A stretch of DNA of 64,000 nt from Carnimonas nigrificans ATCC BAA-78 (GCF_000526695.1 NZ_JAGO01000015.1:124001-188000); one strand, 5' to 3'; shown: positions 42,713 to 52,380, counted from the first letter of the stretch. Notes: generated by a model not told the origin, from the sequence alone. Numbers and translations: made by a program.

Positions 42713-42737
42713 AAGCGATCTTCGGGTCGCTTTTTTT
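42713..42737 (+). terminator. rho-independent terminator
   Basis: AAGCGATC (42713-42720), loop TTCG, GGTCGCTT (42725-42732), then a run of T to 42737. It lies 25 bp after the acetyltransferase stop. The following 260 bp to the next gene show no gene. Confidence 0.85.
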
Positions 42738-42998
42738 GTCTGTTCACTTCTGGTGCTCGAAGCGCTCGCAGGAGGCTCTCGTTGAGCAGACTTCTGCGGG
42801 GGCAGTGGATAGCGCTTCTTCTACATCATGCAGATATATCCGCGCTTCAATTGTAGGGTCAGGCGTCGATATAAATCTCACCATGCCAGCACAAATGGCA
42901 GGTGAGGTACGAGAGGTCGGCCACTCTTGATCAAAAACGGTGGCACAATGACGTTTCTGGGATATGCTTGGGCGTATCAATAGCAGGGGGAGAACCTC

Positions 42999-43193
42999 GT
43001 GAGAGAGAAGCGTTACATCGCGGTTGCGCTGGTTGCCGCCATCGCCAGCCTGTTGCTTCAAGGCTTTATCGAACTTCACTGGTTGCCGCGTTTTGTGCTG
43101 TCATTTGGAGTAGTGGGCATGGCCTGCTATATCGCGCATAGTCTGCTTCGCAACCGCCCGAAACCAAGCGATAAGGATCATGAGCAGTACTGA
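42999..43193 (+). CDS. small two-helix membrane protein
   Basis: A 64-residue protein with two hydrophobic segments (YIAVALVAAIASLLLQGFI and FVLSFGVVGMACYIAHSLL) and a charged tail. The start is GTG with a GGGGGAG ribosome site. Its stop overlaps the start of a lipoprotein gene (TGATG), so the two are coupled. It is not recognised. Confidence 0.7.
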   Translation: MREKRYIAVALVAAIASLLLQGFIELHWLPRFVLSFGVVGMACYIAHSLLRNRPKPSDKDHEQY

Positions 43194-43444
43194 TGGGAAT
43201 ACTGAAGCGGTTGGGCACGGGAGCTACCGTCACATTGCTATGCCTGAGTGCTGGCTGCGCATCGCTCGATCAATCGAACGGCAAGTTTGCGGCACACGCT
43301 GACGTGCATTCGGTGCGGGCCAATAGCCCGGGTAATCTTGATCGTATTTCTCAGGCGCTCTGCCCTTATGGCTATCAGGTGTTGTGGATGGATCGCGACT
43401 TTCTTGAGTGGCAGTCCTCCATTCAGTGCAAGCCTGCTCGATAG
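43193..43444 (+). CDS. small lipoprotein
   Basis: An 83-residue protein with a lipoprotein signal peptide (TVTLLCLSAGC, lipobox Cys22). The mature part of about 60 residues has two more Cys (ALCPYGYQVLWMDRDF and SIQCKPAR) that may form a disulfide. It is coupled to the preceding small membrane protein and closed by a terminator 80 bp downstream. It is not recognised. Confidence 0.75.
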   Translation: MGILKRLGTGATVTLLCLSAGCASLDQSNGKFAAHADVHSVRANSPGNLDRISQALCPYGYQVLWMDRDFLEWQSSIQCKPAR

Positions 43445-43521
43445 AGGGAAGGCAGCTTCCCGCATAGCGCTTTCGCGAAGCCTAATCAATCTGCACAGGG
43501 TGTGTCCTTGCTAGCACACAT

Positions 43522-43554
43522 AAAAAAGCCGAAGGCGTATGCCCTCGGCTTTTT
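43522..43554. terminator. bidirectional rho-independent terminator
   Basis: A run of A, stem AGCCGAAGGC / GCCCTCGGCT with loop GTAT, then a run of T. It serves the lipoprotein gene from the left and proP from the right. Confidence 0.9.
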
Positions 43555-43594
43555 ACGTATCATCTCAGCGAACCGAGACAAGTGGCAACATTGA

Positions 43595-45166
43595 CTACTC
43601 TTTGCCTTTCTCAGCCTGCTGTTGCTCTTCAGCCTGTTGCTGCTTATAAAGCTCAGGGTGTTCGTAGATCAGATTGTCACGACGAACTTCCAGGCGTTCG
43701 ATTTCGCTGCTGATGTCCTCAACCTGTTCTTCGATGGTCTCATGGTGCTCGGCCAGCAGCTCCTTGGCTTCCGCCTTGTCTGCCGCAGCCGGTTTGGAGC
43801 CGATCAGGCGTTTGCCTGCGGTTTCACGGGTGCACAGAATAGTGATGGCACCGATGACACCGGCCAGCATCAGATAGAAGGCTGGCATATAGAGGTTGCC
43901 GCTTGCGCTGATCAGCCAGCTGGTCACCAGAGGCGTAGTACCACCAAACAGCGATACCGACACGTTAAACGCAATGGCGAGCGCGCCATAACGAATCGCG
44001 GTGGGGAACAGTGCAGGCAGTGTCGAAGGCATGGTGCCCGTGAAGCAGTTCAGTGTCAGGCCCATCATGATCAGACCGATAAGAATGAACGCTTCATTGC
44101 CGCTTTGGATCAACCATAGCTCAGGCACTGACAGGAGCAGGGCGGCCATGCTGCCGAACAGAATAATGGGCTTGCGACCTATCTTGTCGCTCAACGCACC
44201 GACGATCGGCTGCATCACCAGCATTACCAGCATCACGACCAGCACCAGATAAGTACCGTGGCTTTGGCTGTAATTGAGGTTTGCCGACAGATAAGTAGGC
44301 ATGTACGACAGCAGCATGTAGTCGGTAACGTTGAACACCAGTACCAGTCCAATGCAGACCAGCAGCGGCTTCCAGTGACCGGTTACCATGTTGACGAATT
44401 CGTTCTTCTGCGTCGGCTCGGAGGCAGCCTGTTCGGACTGATCCTGGAAAGCGGGTGTTTCTTCAAGCCTGCTACGCATATACAGACCGATGATGCCGAG
44501 CGGCCCTGCGACGAAGAACGGAATACGCCAGCCCCACGAATGTAGATCGCCGGTAGGCAGCAGTGTTGTCAGAATGCTGACAATGGCCGCGCCAAGGAAA
44601 TAACCGCTGGTAGTACCGAATTCGAGCCAGCTACCCATCAGACCGCGTTTGCGGTCGGGGGAGTATTCCGCGATAAAGGTCGCTGCGCCGCCGTATTCAC
44701 CGCCGGTAGAGAAGCCCTGTACCAGGCGGGCCAGCAGCAGCAGGATGGGAGCCCAGACGCCAATTGAATCGTAGCTCGGGATCAGGCCGATACAGAAGGT
44801 ACTGGCCGACATCATGATCATGGTCAGGGCAAGAATCTTCTTGCGGCCAACCTTGTCGCCCAGCGGCCCGAATACCATGCCACCAATGGGGCGGATCAGG
44901 AAGGCGACGGTGAAGGCACCGAAAGTAGCCAGCTGGCGAATGGTAGGGTCAGCGCCAGTAAAGAAAACATCACCAATAACGACGGCGAGATACGCGTAGA
45001 CGCCGAAATCATACCATTCCATGGCATTTCCTAGCGCCGCAGCGGCGACCGCACGCTTCAGCGTGGGACTATCAATAACGGTGATATCTTCAAGACGCAA
45101 CCGCTTCTTGCGGCGGCGCTTTTTATGCATGTTCTTGCTGTCATCCAATGACGCGCTTGAACTCAT
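43595..45166 (-). CDS. proP: proline/glycine-betaine:H+ symporter ProP-like
   Basis: A 523-residue MFS transporter. ProP senses osmolality and imports proline, betaine and ectoine. Typical parts are AAAALGNAMEWYDFGVYAYLA, RPIGGMVFGPLGDKVGRKKIL, GFSTGGEYGGAATFIAEYSPDRKRG and GSWLEFGTTSGY. After the last helix comes a long cytoplasmic tail (about 80 residues) with a coiled coil (ETIEEQVEDISSEIERLEVRR), as in osmosensing ProP, and a Gln/Glu-rich end. The N-terminus carries a very basic cluster (KKRRRKKRLRL). It is a single gene. The coiled coil supports the osmosensory type. Confidence 0.9.
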   Translation of the reverse strand: MSSSASLDDSKNMHKKRRRKKRLRLEDITVIDSPTLKRAVAAAALGNAMEWYDFGVYAYLAVVIGDVFFTGADPTIRQLATFGAFTVAFLIRPIGGMVFGPLGDKVGRKKILALTMIMMSASTFCIGLIPSYDSIGVWAPILLLLARLVQGFSTGGEYGGAATFIAEYSPDRKRGLMGSWLEFGTTSGYFLGAAIVSILTTLLPTGDLHSWGWRIPFFVAGPLGIIGLYMRSRLEETPAFQDQSEQAASEPTQKNEFVNMVTGHWKPLLVCIGLVLVFNVTDYMLLSYMPTYLSANLNYSQSHGTYLVLVVMLVMLVMQPIVGALSDKIGRKPIILFGSMAALLLSVPELWLIQSGNEAFILIGLIMMGLTLNCFTGTMPSTLPALFPTAIRYGALAIAFNVSVSLFGGTTPLVTSWLISASGNLYMPAFYLMLAGVIGAITILCTRETAGKRLIGSKPAAADKAEAKELLAEHHETIEEQVEDISSEIERLEVRRDNLIYEHPELYKQQQAEEQQQAEKGKE

Positions 45167-45306
45167 TTAGTCACTCCTTATGCTGGTTATCCCTTGCAAA
45201 GGGGAGAGAGTCAGGGCAAGCGCTTTAGTATAACAGCTTAATATAAGGATTTCATAAGGAAGCAGGCGGCGCTCAACCACGCGCTTCCTGTCAGGTTAGT
45301 GGTCAC

Positions 45307-46404
45307 TCAGGATATGCCAAGATCATTGATCAGAGCGTTTTCAACCTGGGTAATGCGCTGCTGAAGCTCCTCATCACTGTCGGCGAGCACCGTTACATGG
45401 CCGATCTTGCGCCCGGGTCGAGGTGCCTTGTTGTAGTCATGCAGACGCACGCCGGGAAGGGCCAGCAACGTCTCGGCAGGGGGCATGGCGCCAATGATGT
45501 TCAGCATTGCGCACGGCGTGAGCAGATCGGTGGTGCCCAGCGGTAATCCCGCCACGGCGCGCACATGGTTTTCGAATTGGCTGGTTTGCGCCCCTTCGAT
45601 GCTCCAGTGGCCGGAGTTGTGTACGCGCGGCGCAATTTCATTGGCGATCAGGCCATTGGCCGTGACAAAAAACTCGAACGCCATGACACCGACGTAATCA
45701 AGAGCATCCATGACCTGACCGGCATAGCGGAAGGCGTCCTGACGGCAAGGGTGCTGCTGACGGGGAATAGCGCAGTGCAGAATGCCGGAGCGATGTTCGT
45801 TCTCGCTGATGTCCCAGAAGCGCGTCTCGCCATCGCGTCCGCGTACCGCAATAACAGAAACCTCATGATCGAAATCGACGAAGCCTTCCAGAATCAGCGG
45901 CACGCCACCCAGCTCTTCGAACGTTCCCGCAATATCCTGCTCGTGGCGCAGCACTTTCTGGCCCTTGCCGTCATAGCCTAACGTGCGCGTTTTAAGCACC
46001 GCCGGTAGCCCGACCCTGGCAACAGCCTCTTCCAGATCATTCTGGCTATCAATGCGAGCGATGGGCGGCAGCGGAATATCCAGCGATGCAAAAAGAGACT
46101 TCTCCAGCAGGCGATCTCGCGAGGTCTCCAGTGCGTTGGACGGGGGGAAGGCGGGACGATGGCTGCTGAGCTGCTCCAAGGCACGCGGCGAAACGTTCTC
46201 GAACTCGAAGGTGATCGCATCCGCACGTTCGATCAGCGCATGCAGAGCATCGGCATCGTCCCAGTCGGCGGTGAGCAGCCTGCCGTAGGGGGCGGCACAG
46301 GGGGCTTTGGCGGGATCAAGGAAGGTAAATTCGATATTCAGCGGAGCGCCCGCTTGCGCCATCATTTGGCCTAGCTGCCCTGCGCCCACGATACCAATAT
46401 GCAT
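45307..46404 (-). CDS. purK: N5-carboxyaminoimidazole ribonucleotide synthase PurK
   Basis: A 365-residue ATP-grasp enzyme that joins bicarbonate and aminoimidazole ribonucleotide, with ATP, in purine synthesis. The N-terminus MHIGIVGAGQLGQMM, the ITFEFENVSPRAL stretch, LKTRTLGYDGKGQ (ATP lid) and the late EIAPRVHNSGHWSIEGAQTSQFENHVRA are family signatures. AGCAGGAG precedes the ATG. It follows purE in the same direction across a 220-bp spacer with a long palindrome. Confidence 0.95.
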   Translation of the reverse strand: MHIGIVGAGQLGQMMAQAGAPLNIEFTFLDPAKAPCAAPYGRLLTADWDDADALHALIERADAITFEFENVSPRALEQLSSHRPAFPPSNALETSRDRLLEKSLFASLDIPLPPIARIDSQNDLEEAVARVGLPAVLKTRTLGYDGKGQKVLRHEQDIAGTFEELGGVPLILEGFVDFDHEVSVIAVRGRDGETRFWDISENEHRSGILHCAIPRQQHPCRQDAFRYAGQVMDALDYVGVMAFEFFVTANGLIANEIAPRVHNSGHWSIEGAQTSQFENHVRAVAGLPLGTTDLLTPCAMLNIIGAMPPAETLLALPGVRLHDYNKAPRPGRKIGHVTVLADSDEELQQRITQVENALINDLGIS

Positions 46405-46528
46405 CGCTCTGCTCCTGTTGTTGATAAACGGCGGTTACGCACTGGTGAGTGCTTTCATGTGAATCGTCAATCGAGTGCGCGACGCTCAGAGCCTTTCAAA
46501 GTCTGCTGCGCGTTGGCTCTACTGCGTT

Positions 46529-46587
46529 AAAAACAGGCTCGGAGTGCTCATTTACAGCGCATAAATGCCGCGTCCTCGCCTGTTTTT
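46529..46587. repeat. long nested palindromic element between purE and purK
   Basis: Outer arms AAAAACAGGC (46529-46538) and GCCTGTTTTT (46578-46587) enclose inner arms CATTTA (46549-46554) and TAAATG (46562-46567). Similar palindromes are dispersed in intergenic DNA of pseudomonads and relatives, to my recollection. It could act as a terminator or attenuator in the purEK unit, or be a REP-like repeat. Confidence 0.75.
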
Positions 46588-46627
46588 GCCTTGCATAGCG
46601 TTAGTTCGCGAGACGTTGAGCAGGCTC

Positions 46628-47119
46628 TCAGGCAGTACGCGGATCAGGATTGTTCAGTACGCGCTGGGTTTGCTGCTCGCGGAAGGTTTGCAGAGCTGTG
46701 CGCACGTCGCTGTCAGTGGTTGCCAGTATGGAAGCTGCCAGCAGTGCAGCGTTAATCGCGCCTGCGCGGCCAATTGCGAGGGTAGCGGTCGGCACGCCAG
46801 CAGGCATCTGCACAATCGAAAGCAGGGAATCGACCCCCGACAGCGTACTGGATTTTACCGGCACGCCCAGCACCGGCAGCCAGGTCTTGGCCGCACACAT
46901 GCCTGGCAGATGCGCTGCACCACCGGCCCCTGCGATGATGACCTGAAGCCCTCGGTCAGCGGCCTGTTCTGCGTATTCAAACAGCAGATCAGGAGTGCGG
47001 TGTGCTGACACCACCCGCACTTCATGCTCTATGCCGAGCTGTTCCAGCGTGCTGGCGGTGTGGTGCATGGTGTCCCAGTCGGAGCTGGAACCCATGATAA
47101 TGCCTACTCGTACACTCAT
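46628..47119 (-). CDS. purE: N5-carboxyaminoimidazole ribonucleotide mutase PurE
   Basis: A 163-residue enzyme moving the carboxyl group to form CAIR, the step after Pur[30 protein letters not shown] and the glycine-rich [14 protein letters not shown] loop are the active-site signatures. ATG 47119 gives the family start ([11 protein letters not shown]); the frame is open further upstream without support. It is the first gene of the purE-purK pair. Confidence 0.95.
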   Translation of the reverse strand: MSVRVGIIMGSSSDWDTMHHTASTLEQLGIEHEVRVVSAHRTPDLLFEYAEQAADRGLQVIIAGAGGAAHLPGMCAAKTWLPVLGVPVKSSTLSGVDSLLSIVQMPAGVPTATLAIGRAGAINAALLAASILATTDSDVRTALQTFREQQTQRVLNNPDPRTA

Positions 47120-47343
47120 CGTTGCTCCACTGATAGTCAGAGTGCCCTGTATGGGGCGGGTGGTGTGTGCATGCACTGATGGCCCCGCAGCCGTAGCCCT
47201 GAATGCCGCGTATGGCGGAGCGGGCTGGTTGACGGCTGCCAGGCCAGGGAATCCGCTAGTTTACCACCTGAATTGCGATAACTTCACGCACCACTGGCGG
47301 GTTACACCCCCCGTTTTCATACGACTACTCCCTATAAACGCAA

Positions 47344-47370
47344 GCGCCCCGAGGTATCACCTCAGGGCGC
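47344..47370 (-). terminator. hairpin after the dehydrogenase operon
   Basis: GCGCCCCGAGGT (47344-47355) pairs with ACCTCAGGGCGC (47359-47370), one mismatch, loop ATC. It lies 25 bp after the cytochrome stop; leftward the sequence continues CTTGCGTTT, a weak T-run. Confidence 0.7.
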
Positions 47371-47394
47371 CTGGAGAGCTAGCGGGGAATGGCG

Positions 47395-48651
47395 TCAGTC
47401 ATTCTTCATTGAGTCGCGAAGTTTCGCTACGTCGGAAGGTGAGACGGCATTGGCTGCGTTGCCCCAGCTATTGCGCACAAAGGTCAGTACATTAGCGATC
47501 TGCTCATCGCTCATGTTCCAGCCAAAGGCAGGCATCGACGGGCCAGTAGGCGCTGCATCGGTGGACCCTGCGCGTGAACCGGCCAGTACCACACGGATCA
47601 GTGAAGTGGGATCATCCTGACGCATCAGCGAATTGTTCGCCAGACGCGGGAATAGTCCTTCAACACCCTTGCCATCCGGTGTGTGGCAGCCTGCGCAACG
47701 ATCCGCGTAGATCTGTCCACCTGGCTGCATGCGGTTGTCGTCGCTGGCAATCGGCTCGGGCGGTGTGGTCTGATGATCACCGTCGCTGCCTTCCTTCAGG
47801 TAGGTAGCAACCGCCTGCAAATCCTTCTCGGTCCAGTATTGCGAGGAGTTGGTGACCTCTTCCGCCATCGGGCCTGACGCGATGTCAAACTTGTTCTTGC
47901 CATCTCTCAGGTAATCGACCAGATCCTGTTTTGACCACTCACCAATACCCTTGTGGTTATCGGGGGAGATATCCGGCACGGTCCAGTTTTCAAGCACGCT
48001 GGCCTTGAGGAACTGACTGTTCTTGTCGCCGCCAATCAGGTTTTTCGGCGTATGGCAGGTGCCGCAGTGACCAAGACCTTCCACAATGTAGGCGCCGCGA
48101 TTCCACTCGTCTGATTTTTTGGGATCGGGTTTGAATTCGCCCTGATTGAAGTTGATCAGGTTCCAGCCAATCAGCGACATGCGGATGTTGAACGGGAACG
48201 GTAGCTGGTTGGCAACAATATCGTTTTCAACCGGCTCGACCGTGTGCAGATACGACCACATGGCGCGCAGATCTTCATCGCTCACCTTGGTATAGGCGGT
48301 GTAGGGCATCGCGCCATACAGGTGGCCTACCGGTGCCTTGCCTTCCGTCATGGCGCTCTTGAACTGCTGGAAGTTCCAGTTGCCAATACCGGTCGCCTTG
48401 TCCGGCGTGATGTTGGGAGCGACCAGCTTGCCGAACGGCGTAGCGAGCGCCACGCCCCCCGCCAGAGGCTTGCCACCTTCCTTGGTGTGACAGGCAGCAC
48501 AGTCGCCCAGAGTCGCGATATAGCGGCCTTTTTGTACGGTATCGTAATCGGTCGAGATACCGTAGCCATCTTCGCTACCGGCAGCGCTTGCCGAGGTGGC
48601 TGCGGTGAGCGCCAGGGAGCCGCCCAGTAGAGTCATCAGCAGTTTGTTCAT
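47395..48651 (-). CDS. triheme cytochrome c subunit of a membrane dehydrogenase
   Basis: A 418-residue periplasmic cytochrome with signal peptide (cleavage near ASA-A, residue 24) and three heme motifs: CAACH (Cys51), CGTCH (Cys196), CAGCH (Cys319). These triheme subunits accept electrons from the flavoprotein of gluconate, sorbitol or alcohol dehydrogenases and pass them to ubiquinone or an oxidase. The start overlaps the flavoprotein stop (ATGA). Gene order small subunit, flavoprotein, cytochrome is that of gluconate 2-dehydrogenase in pseudomonads and acetic acid bacteria. Confidence 0.92.
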   Translation of the reverse strand: MNKLLMTLLGGSLALTAATSASAAGSEDGYGISTDYDTVQKGRYIATLGDCAACHTKEGGKPLAGGVALATPFGKLVAPNITPDKATGIGNWNFQQFKSAMTEGKAPVGHLYGAMPYTAYTKVSDEDLRAMWSYLHTVEPVENDIVANQLPFPFNIRMSLIGWNLINFNQGEFKPDPKKSDEWNRGAYIVEGLGHCGTCHTPKNLIGGDKNSQFLKASVLENWTVPDISPDNHKGIGEWSKQDLVDYLRDGKNKFDIASGPMAEEVTNSSQYWTEKDLQAVATYLKEGSDGDHQTTPPEPIASDDNRMQPGGQIYADRCAGCHTPDGKGVEGLFPRLANNSLMRQDDPTSLIRVVLAGSRAGSTDAAPTGPSMPAFGWNMSDEQIANVLTFVRNSWGNAANAVSPSDVAKLRDSMKND

Positions 48652-50414
48652 CCGATCATCTCTCCCGGGTTTTTCAAGTAAAGACGGCGAATCGCATCGG
48701 CGGCTTTATAGGCCAGCGCGCCTACCGTGCCGGTAGGGTTGAAGCCGGGGTTTTGCGGCGCAGCGGAAGCGCCCACCACGAACAGGTTGGGAATACCCCA
48801 GGTCTGCAAGTGCTTGTTGACGGAGCTGGTGCTGGGGTCGCTGCCCATCAGGAATCCGCCGGTCATGTGCGAAGACTGATAGCTCAGGTTGTTCCACGGA
48901 CGAGTACGCGGTGTTTTTACTACCTGATCAGCGCCCATGCGCTCACCGATTTCGCCGATCTTGTCGGTGACATACTGCGCCATGCGCATGTCGTTATCGG
49001 GGAAGTCGAAGGTCATGCGCAGCAGCGGATAACCGTGTGGGTCCTTGTAGGTCGGATCAAGCGACAGGTAGTTACCCTGCTGGGCATAGCTGCTGGCTTC
49101 ACAGCCAACGCTCATGTTGCCGAGGTAATGTTCCTTGACCGCACGCTTCCACTGGCCGCCCCACTTGGGAGTGCCGGGCGGAACCGGAGTATTGCCAATG
49201 GGCGCAGCACCGATAGGGGTAACGCGGGTACTGCCGCCACCGAAAAAGCCAAGCCCCGAGTGATCGAAGTTATCGTTGTTCAGCTCGTCGATACCCATGC
49301 CAACGGCACCGCCGCCAATGAACGGGTTGAAGTTCTTGTCCTTGAAGAACAGCTGCGCGTTGTTGGCAGTCTGGTAGCAGTAGTTACGGCCAGTGGTGCC
49401 TTTGCCTGTGCGTGGATCATAGGGCGTGCCTACACCCGAGAGTAGCATCAGACGCACATTCTCAAGAATGAAGGCGGCGACAATCACCAGCTCGGCAGGC
49501 TGCTCCCAGGTACGGCCAGAAGCGTCAGTGTAGATAACGCCTGTCGCACGTTTGCCGCTGCCATCGAGGGTGACGCGGTGCACTTCACTGTTGGTCTTGG
49601 CAATGAAGTTGGGCTTGCGGATCAGCGCCGGAAGAATGGTGGTGATCGCGCTGGCCTTGGAGTAGTTGGCGCAGCCGTAGTTGGTGCAGAAACCGCAGTA
49701 GGTGCACGGCCCCATGGTAACGCCCAGCGGGTTGGTATAGGCGCGTGATACCAGTGAGGAGGGCACATAGTAGGGCTTGTAGCCCATCTCGGCGGCAGTC
49801 TTGGCGAAAAGTGTCGGGCCGTAAGGCTGCTTCAGCGGTGGGTTGGGGTACTCGCCAGAGCGCGGCCCTTCAAAAGGGTTACCCCCTTCCTGAATTTCAC
49901 CTTTGATATTGCCCGCCTTGCCAGAAGTGCCGGCAATCGCTTCGAACTTGGCGTAATGCGGCTCCATCTCATCCCAATCGGTGCCCCAGTCCTGTAGTGT
50001 CAGGTTGGAGTCGTTGTACGCCTGCTGGCCGTAACGTTCGATCAGGTGACTTTTCAGCCGGAAGGTGGACGGGTCGTAGCGGTAGGTGATACCCGCCCAG
50101 TGGTTGCCCGCGCCGCCAGTACCGTTGCCTGGGTGGAAAGAGCCCCATTCACGCATCGGTAGCGCTGTCTGTGAAGTGTTGTTGCGCATCGTCACGGTAT
50201 TCTGACGCGTGCGTAGCATCAGCTCCTGGCGTGCGCTATAGCGTAGTTCGTCAGGTGCCGAGGCGATGTTGAAGTCCTGCGCTGTATCGCGCCAGGGGCC
50301 GCGCTCAAAGCCGATGACATTGAGACCTTCTTCGGCCAGTTCGTGAGCAAGAATGGATCCTGCCCAGCCAAGACCGACAACTACAACGTCGGTTGCAGGT
50401 AATTTGGTAGCCAT
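48648..50414 (-). CDS. GMC-family FAD dehydrogenase large subunit (gluconate 2-dehydrogenase type)
   Basis: A 588-residue GMC flavoprotein. FAD is bound by VVVGLGWAGSILAHELAEEG near the N-terminus. GTGGAGNHWAG and the Cys-rich MGPCTYCGFCTNYGC are typical of the membrane gluconate/2-ketogluconate/sorbitol dehydrogenases, where the cysteines hold an iron-sulfur cluster. The C-terminal SSHMTGGFLMGSDPSTSSV holds the active-site His region. It has no signal peptide and is presumably exported with the Tat-tagged small subunit. It oxidises a sugar acid or polyol in the periplasm; which one is not visible. Confidence 0.92.
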   Translation of the reverse strand: MATKLPATDVVVVGLGWAGSILAHELAEEGLNVIGFERGPWRDTAQDFNIASAPDELRYSARQELMLRTRQNTVTMRNNTSQTALPMREWGSFHPGNGTGGAGNHWAGITYRYDPSTFRLKSHLIERYGQQAYNDSNLTLQDWGTDWDEMEPHYAKFEAIAGTSGKAGNIKGEIQEGGNPFEGPRSGEYPNPPLKQPYGPTLFAKTAAEMGYKPYYVPSSLVSRAYTNPLGVTMGPCTYCGFCTNYGCANYSKASAITTILPALIRKPNFIAKTNSEVHRVTLDGSGKRATGVIYTDASGRTWEQPAELVIVAAFILENVRLMLLSGVGTPYDPRTGKGTTGRNYCYQTANNAQLFFKDKNFNPFIGGGAVGMGIDELNNDNFDHSGLGFFGGGSTRVTPIGAAPIGNTPVPPGTPKWGGQWKRAVKEHYLGNMSVGCEASSYAQQGNYLSLDPTYKDPHGYPLLRMTFDFPDNDMRMAQYVTDKIGEIGERMGADQVVKTPRTRPWNNLSYQSSHMTGGFLMGSDPSTSSVNKHLQTWGIPNLFVVGASAAPQNPGFNPTGTVGALAYKAADAIRRLYLKNPGEMIG

Positions 50415-50420
50415 TACACG

Positions 50421-51182
50421 TTATCCCTGATGGTTCCAGTGAGTGCCGCCACCGATACTCAGAGGCTCCAGATCAAGCGTTTGGTTGTGTTTTTCCACGT
50501 AGTCGCGGTAGTCGTAGCGGGCGCCCGGGAAGCCGATCATTTTCCACGACACCATATCCTTGTTGCCGCCATACACCGGGTCGGCGAAAAAGCCTTCCTT
50601 GGTGTTTTGCAGCACCAGCGCAAAGAAGTCGGCGCTCGGATATTTCTCGAAGTGGATCTCGCCCTGCTCAAGCGCGCTGAGGATCTGATCCTGCTGGTCG
50701 CCGTTAAGCTCCTTGAACGACGCCTGATGCTCCGACTGGCAGTACTGCTCCAGCTCGGCAAGTCCGAAACGGTAGCGCTGCTGAGGAACGAGGGGGGACT
50801 GATCGCCCTGGGCGGGCGTGCCCTTGCCAAAGGGAGGCTCCATGTAGAGTCGCGCGAAAGTACCGAAGAAACCTTGCAGCTGGCGGTCAATAAATACGGC
50901 GCAGCCGGCTTCCTTGCCACCGATGCTCAGATCGTCGGCAGGAATCAATCGGTCAACAATCGCTTCGATGGTGGCCGCTTCATCCGCAGTAAAAAACTGC
51001 CAGTGATCACCTGGCGGGGCGGTTGGCGGAGGATTGTGAGCGAAAGGGCTCCATTCCGGTAATTGGGTGAAGGTTAGTGCTGAGGCCTTGCTGCTAGCGG
51101 CAGCTACAAATGCAGTGGCTGCACTGGTAGCGAGCACCTGACGTCGTGTAACGCCAGTTCGAGCACCAGAGTCGTTACTCAT
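50421..51182 (-). CDS. gluconate 2-dehydrogenase subunit 3 family protein (Tat signal)
   Basis: A 253-residue small subunit with a twin-arginine signal (TRRQVLATSAATAFVAAASS). The mature part contains FTADEAATIEAIVDRLIPAD and the late FFADPVYGGNKDMVSWKMIGFPG, both typical of the family. The flavoprotein follows after 6 bp. Co-export on the Tat path explains how the leaderless flavoprotein reaches the periplasm. It is the first gene of the operon; the 600 bp upstream presumably hold the promoter. Confidence 0.93.
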   Translation of the reverse strand: MSNDSGARTGVTRRQVLATSAATAFVAAASSKASALTFTQLPEWSPFAHNPPPTAPPGDHWQFFTADEAATIEAIVDRLIPADDLSIGGKEAGCAVFIDRQLQGFFGTFARLYMEPPFGKGTPAQGDQSPLVPQQRYRFGLAELEQYCQSEHQASFKELNGDQQDQILSALEQGEIHFEKYPSADFFALVLQNTKEGFFADPVYGGNKDMVSWKMIGFPGARYDYRDYVEKHNQTLDLEPLSIGGGTHWNHQG

Positions 51183-51796
51183 GGAGCATCCCCTTGCTTA
51201 TCACGGTAATTGCAGGTTTCCGCATAGCGCGCCAACGCTTGCCAGAGGTGACGAAGCAAAAATTGCTGCGCAGGACCAGCGGCGGAAGTTTGTTAGGAAG
51301 GTAATGATTACCAGGTTCTTAAATATAAATTACCTGATTGGCGCCAGTGATGGCAACGCATCCGTTGTGCTGAAGCGCCCAGACTACCCGCCCTGAGCGC
51401 TTGATGATGCAGAGATATCGTGTCCGAATTGTTGCTAAAATTCGCCATCCGGGTGCCAAGTTCAATAATAAACTAATACATTGGGCGTATATGCTTATGC
51501 TTTATGGTGTGGTAAAGGCCGGAGCATGTTTCACAATTAGGCATGAGAAAGCCGCCAGAAGATGGCGCCTTCTCGCATCACGCCGAGGCGGGAGATCGGT
51601 CAGCGATGAAGTCCTGCTATCGGCGCGACATATAATAACTATCGGGAAGAAGGTGATGGCTAGAGTTTCCATCCTTGCCATGTAGCTTGTACCTTGAGTA
51701 CGGAAATACAGGCGTCTGTCAGGGTGATCGCGCAGACGCCACTTCTTGCCACTCAATGGTGGCGATATTCTTCGATGATCTCTGGCTGGAGGTGTG
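51183..51796. other. spacer without a convincing gene
   Basis: Between the divergent dehydrogenase operon and the glutathione peroxidase gene. It is partly AT-rich. A rightward frame at 51401-51685 lacks a ribosome site and family features and was not accepted. Promoters for both sides should be here; none could be fixed. Confidence 0.4.
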
Positions 51797-51799
51797 ATG

Positions 51800-52345
51800 A
51801 TGGCCGCTGTAGATAGTATTCCTCTTGAGCGTATTGACGGCAGTACGGCGTCGCTGGCCGATTTTGCAGACAAGGTGCTGCTGATCGTTAATGTGGCGTC
51901 CAAGTGTGGGCTAACGTCGCAATATGAGGGGCTGGAAGCACTTTATGCACAATACAGGGAGCAGGGGCTGGAAGTGCTGGGCTTTCCCGCCAATGATTTT
52001 CTCGGTCAAGAGCCTGGCTCCAACGATGAAATTCAGCAGTTTTGCCGCGCTACTTTCGGTGTGCAGTTCCCGATGTTCAGCAAAATTAGCGTGCTGGGCA
52101 GTGACAAACATCCGCTCTACAAGACGCTGATTGACGAAGCGCCCAGCAAGCAGTGGGCTGAGGGCAGTGGTTTCAAGGCGAAAATGGCTGACAAGGAGCT
52201 GCTTCCGGCTGATGAGTCTGAAGTAAGCTGGAACTTCGAGAAGTTTCTGCTTGACCGCGATCACCGCGTGGTTGCTCGTTTTGCTCCTGACGTAGCGCCG
52301 GATTCCGACACGCTGGTCAATGCGGTGAAGGAAGCGCTGAAATAG
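51800..52345 (+). CDS. glutathione peroxidase family thiol peroxidase (BtuE-like)
   Basis: A 181-residue peroxidase with the peroxidatic Cys in NVASKCGLTSQYEGLE (where animal forms have selenocysteine), followed by VLGFPANDFLGQEPGSNDEI with the active-site Gln equivalent, and the late VSWNFEKFLLDRD. These enzymes reduce peroxides with thioredoxin or glutathione in the cytoplasm. GGAGG at 51788-51792 best fits ATG 51800, although ATG 51797 and GTG 51794 are in frame. A terminator follows. Confidence 0.9.
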   Translation: MAAVDSIPLERIDGSTASLADFADKVLLIVNVASKCGLTSQYEGLEALYAQYREQGLEVLGFPANDFLGQEPGSNDEIQQFCRATFGVQFPMFSKISVLGSDKHPLYKTLIDEAPSKQWAEGSGFKAKMADKELLPADESEVSWNFEKFLLDRDHRVVARFAPDVAPDSDTLVNAVKEALK

Positions 52346-52380
52346 GGCGGTAAGCTTAGTTGATCCTTGATTAACTACGG

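Noticed and set aside
51401-51685. Rightward 94-codon frame before the glutathione peroxidase gene
   Set aside because: No clear ribosome site, signal or family similarity; lies in an AT-rich control region.
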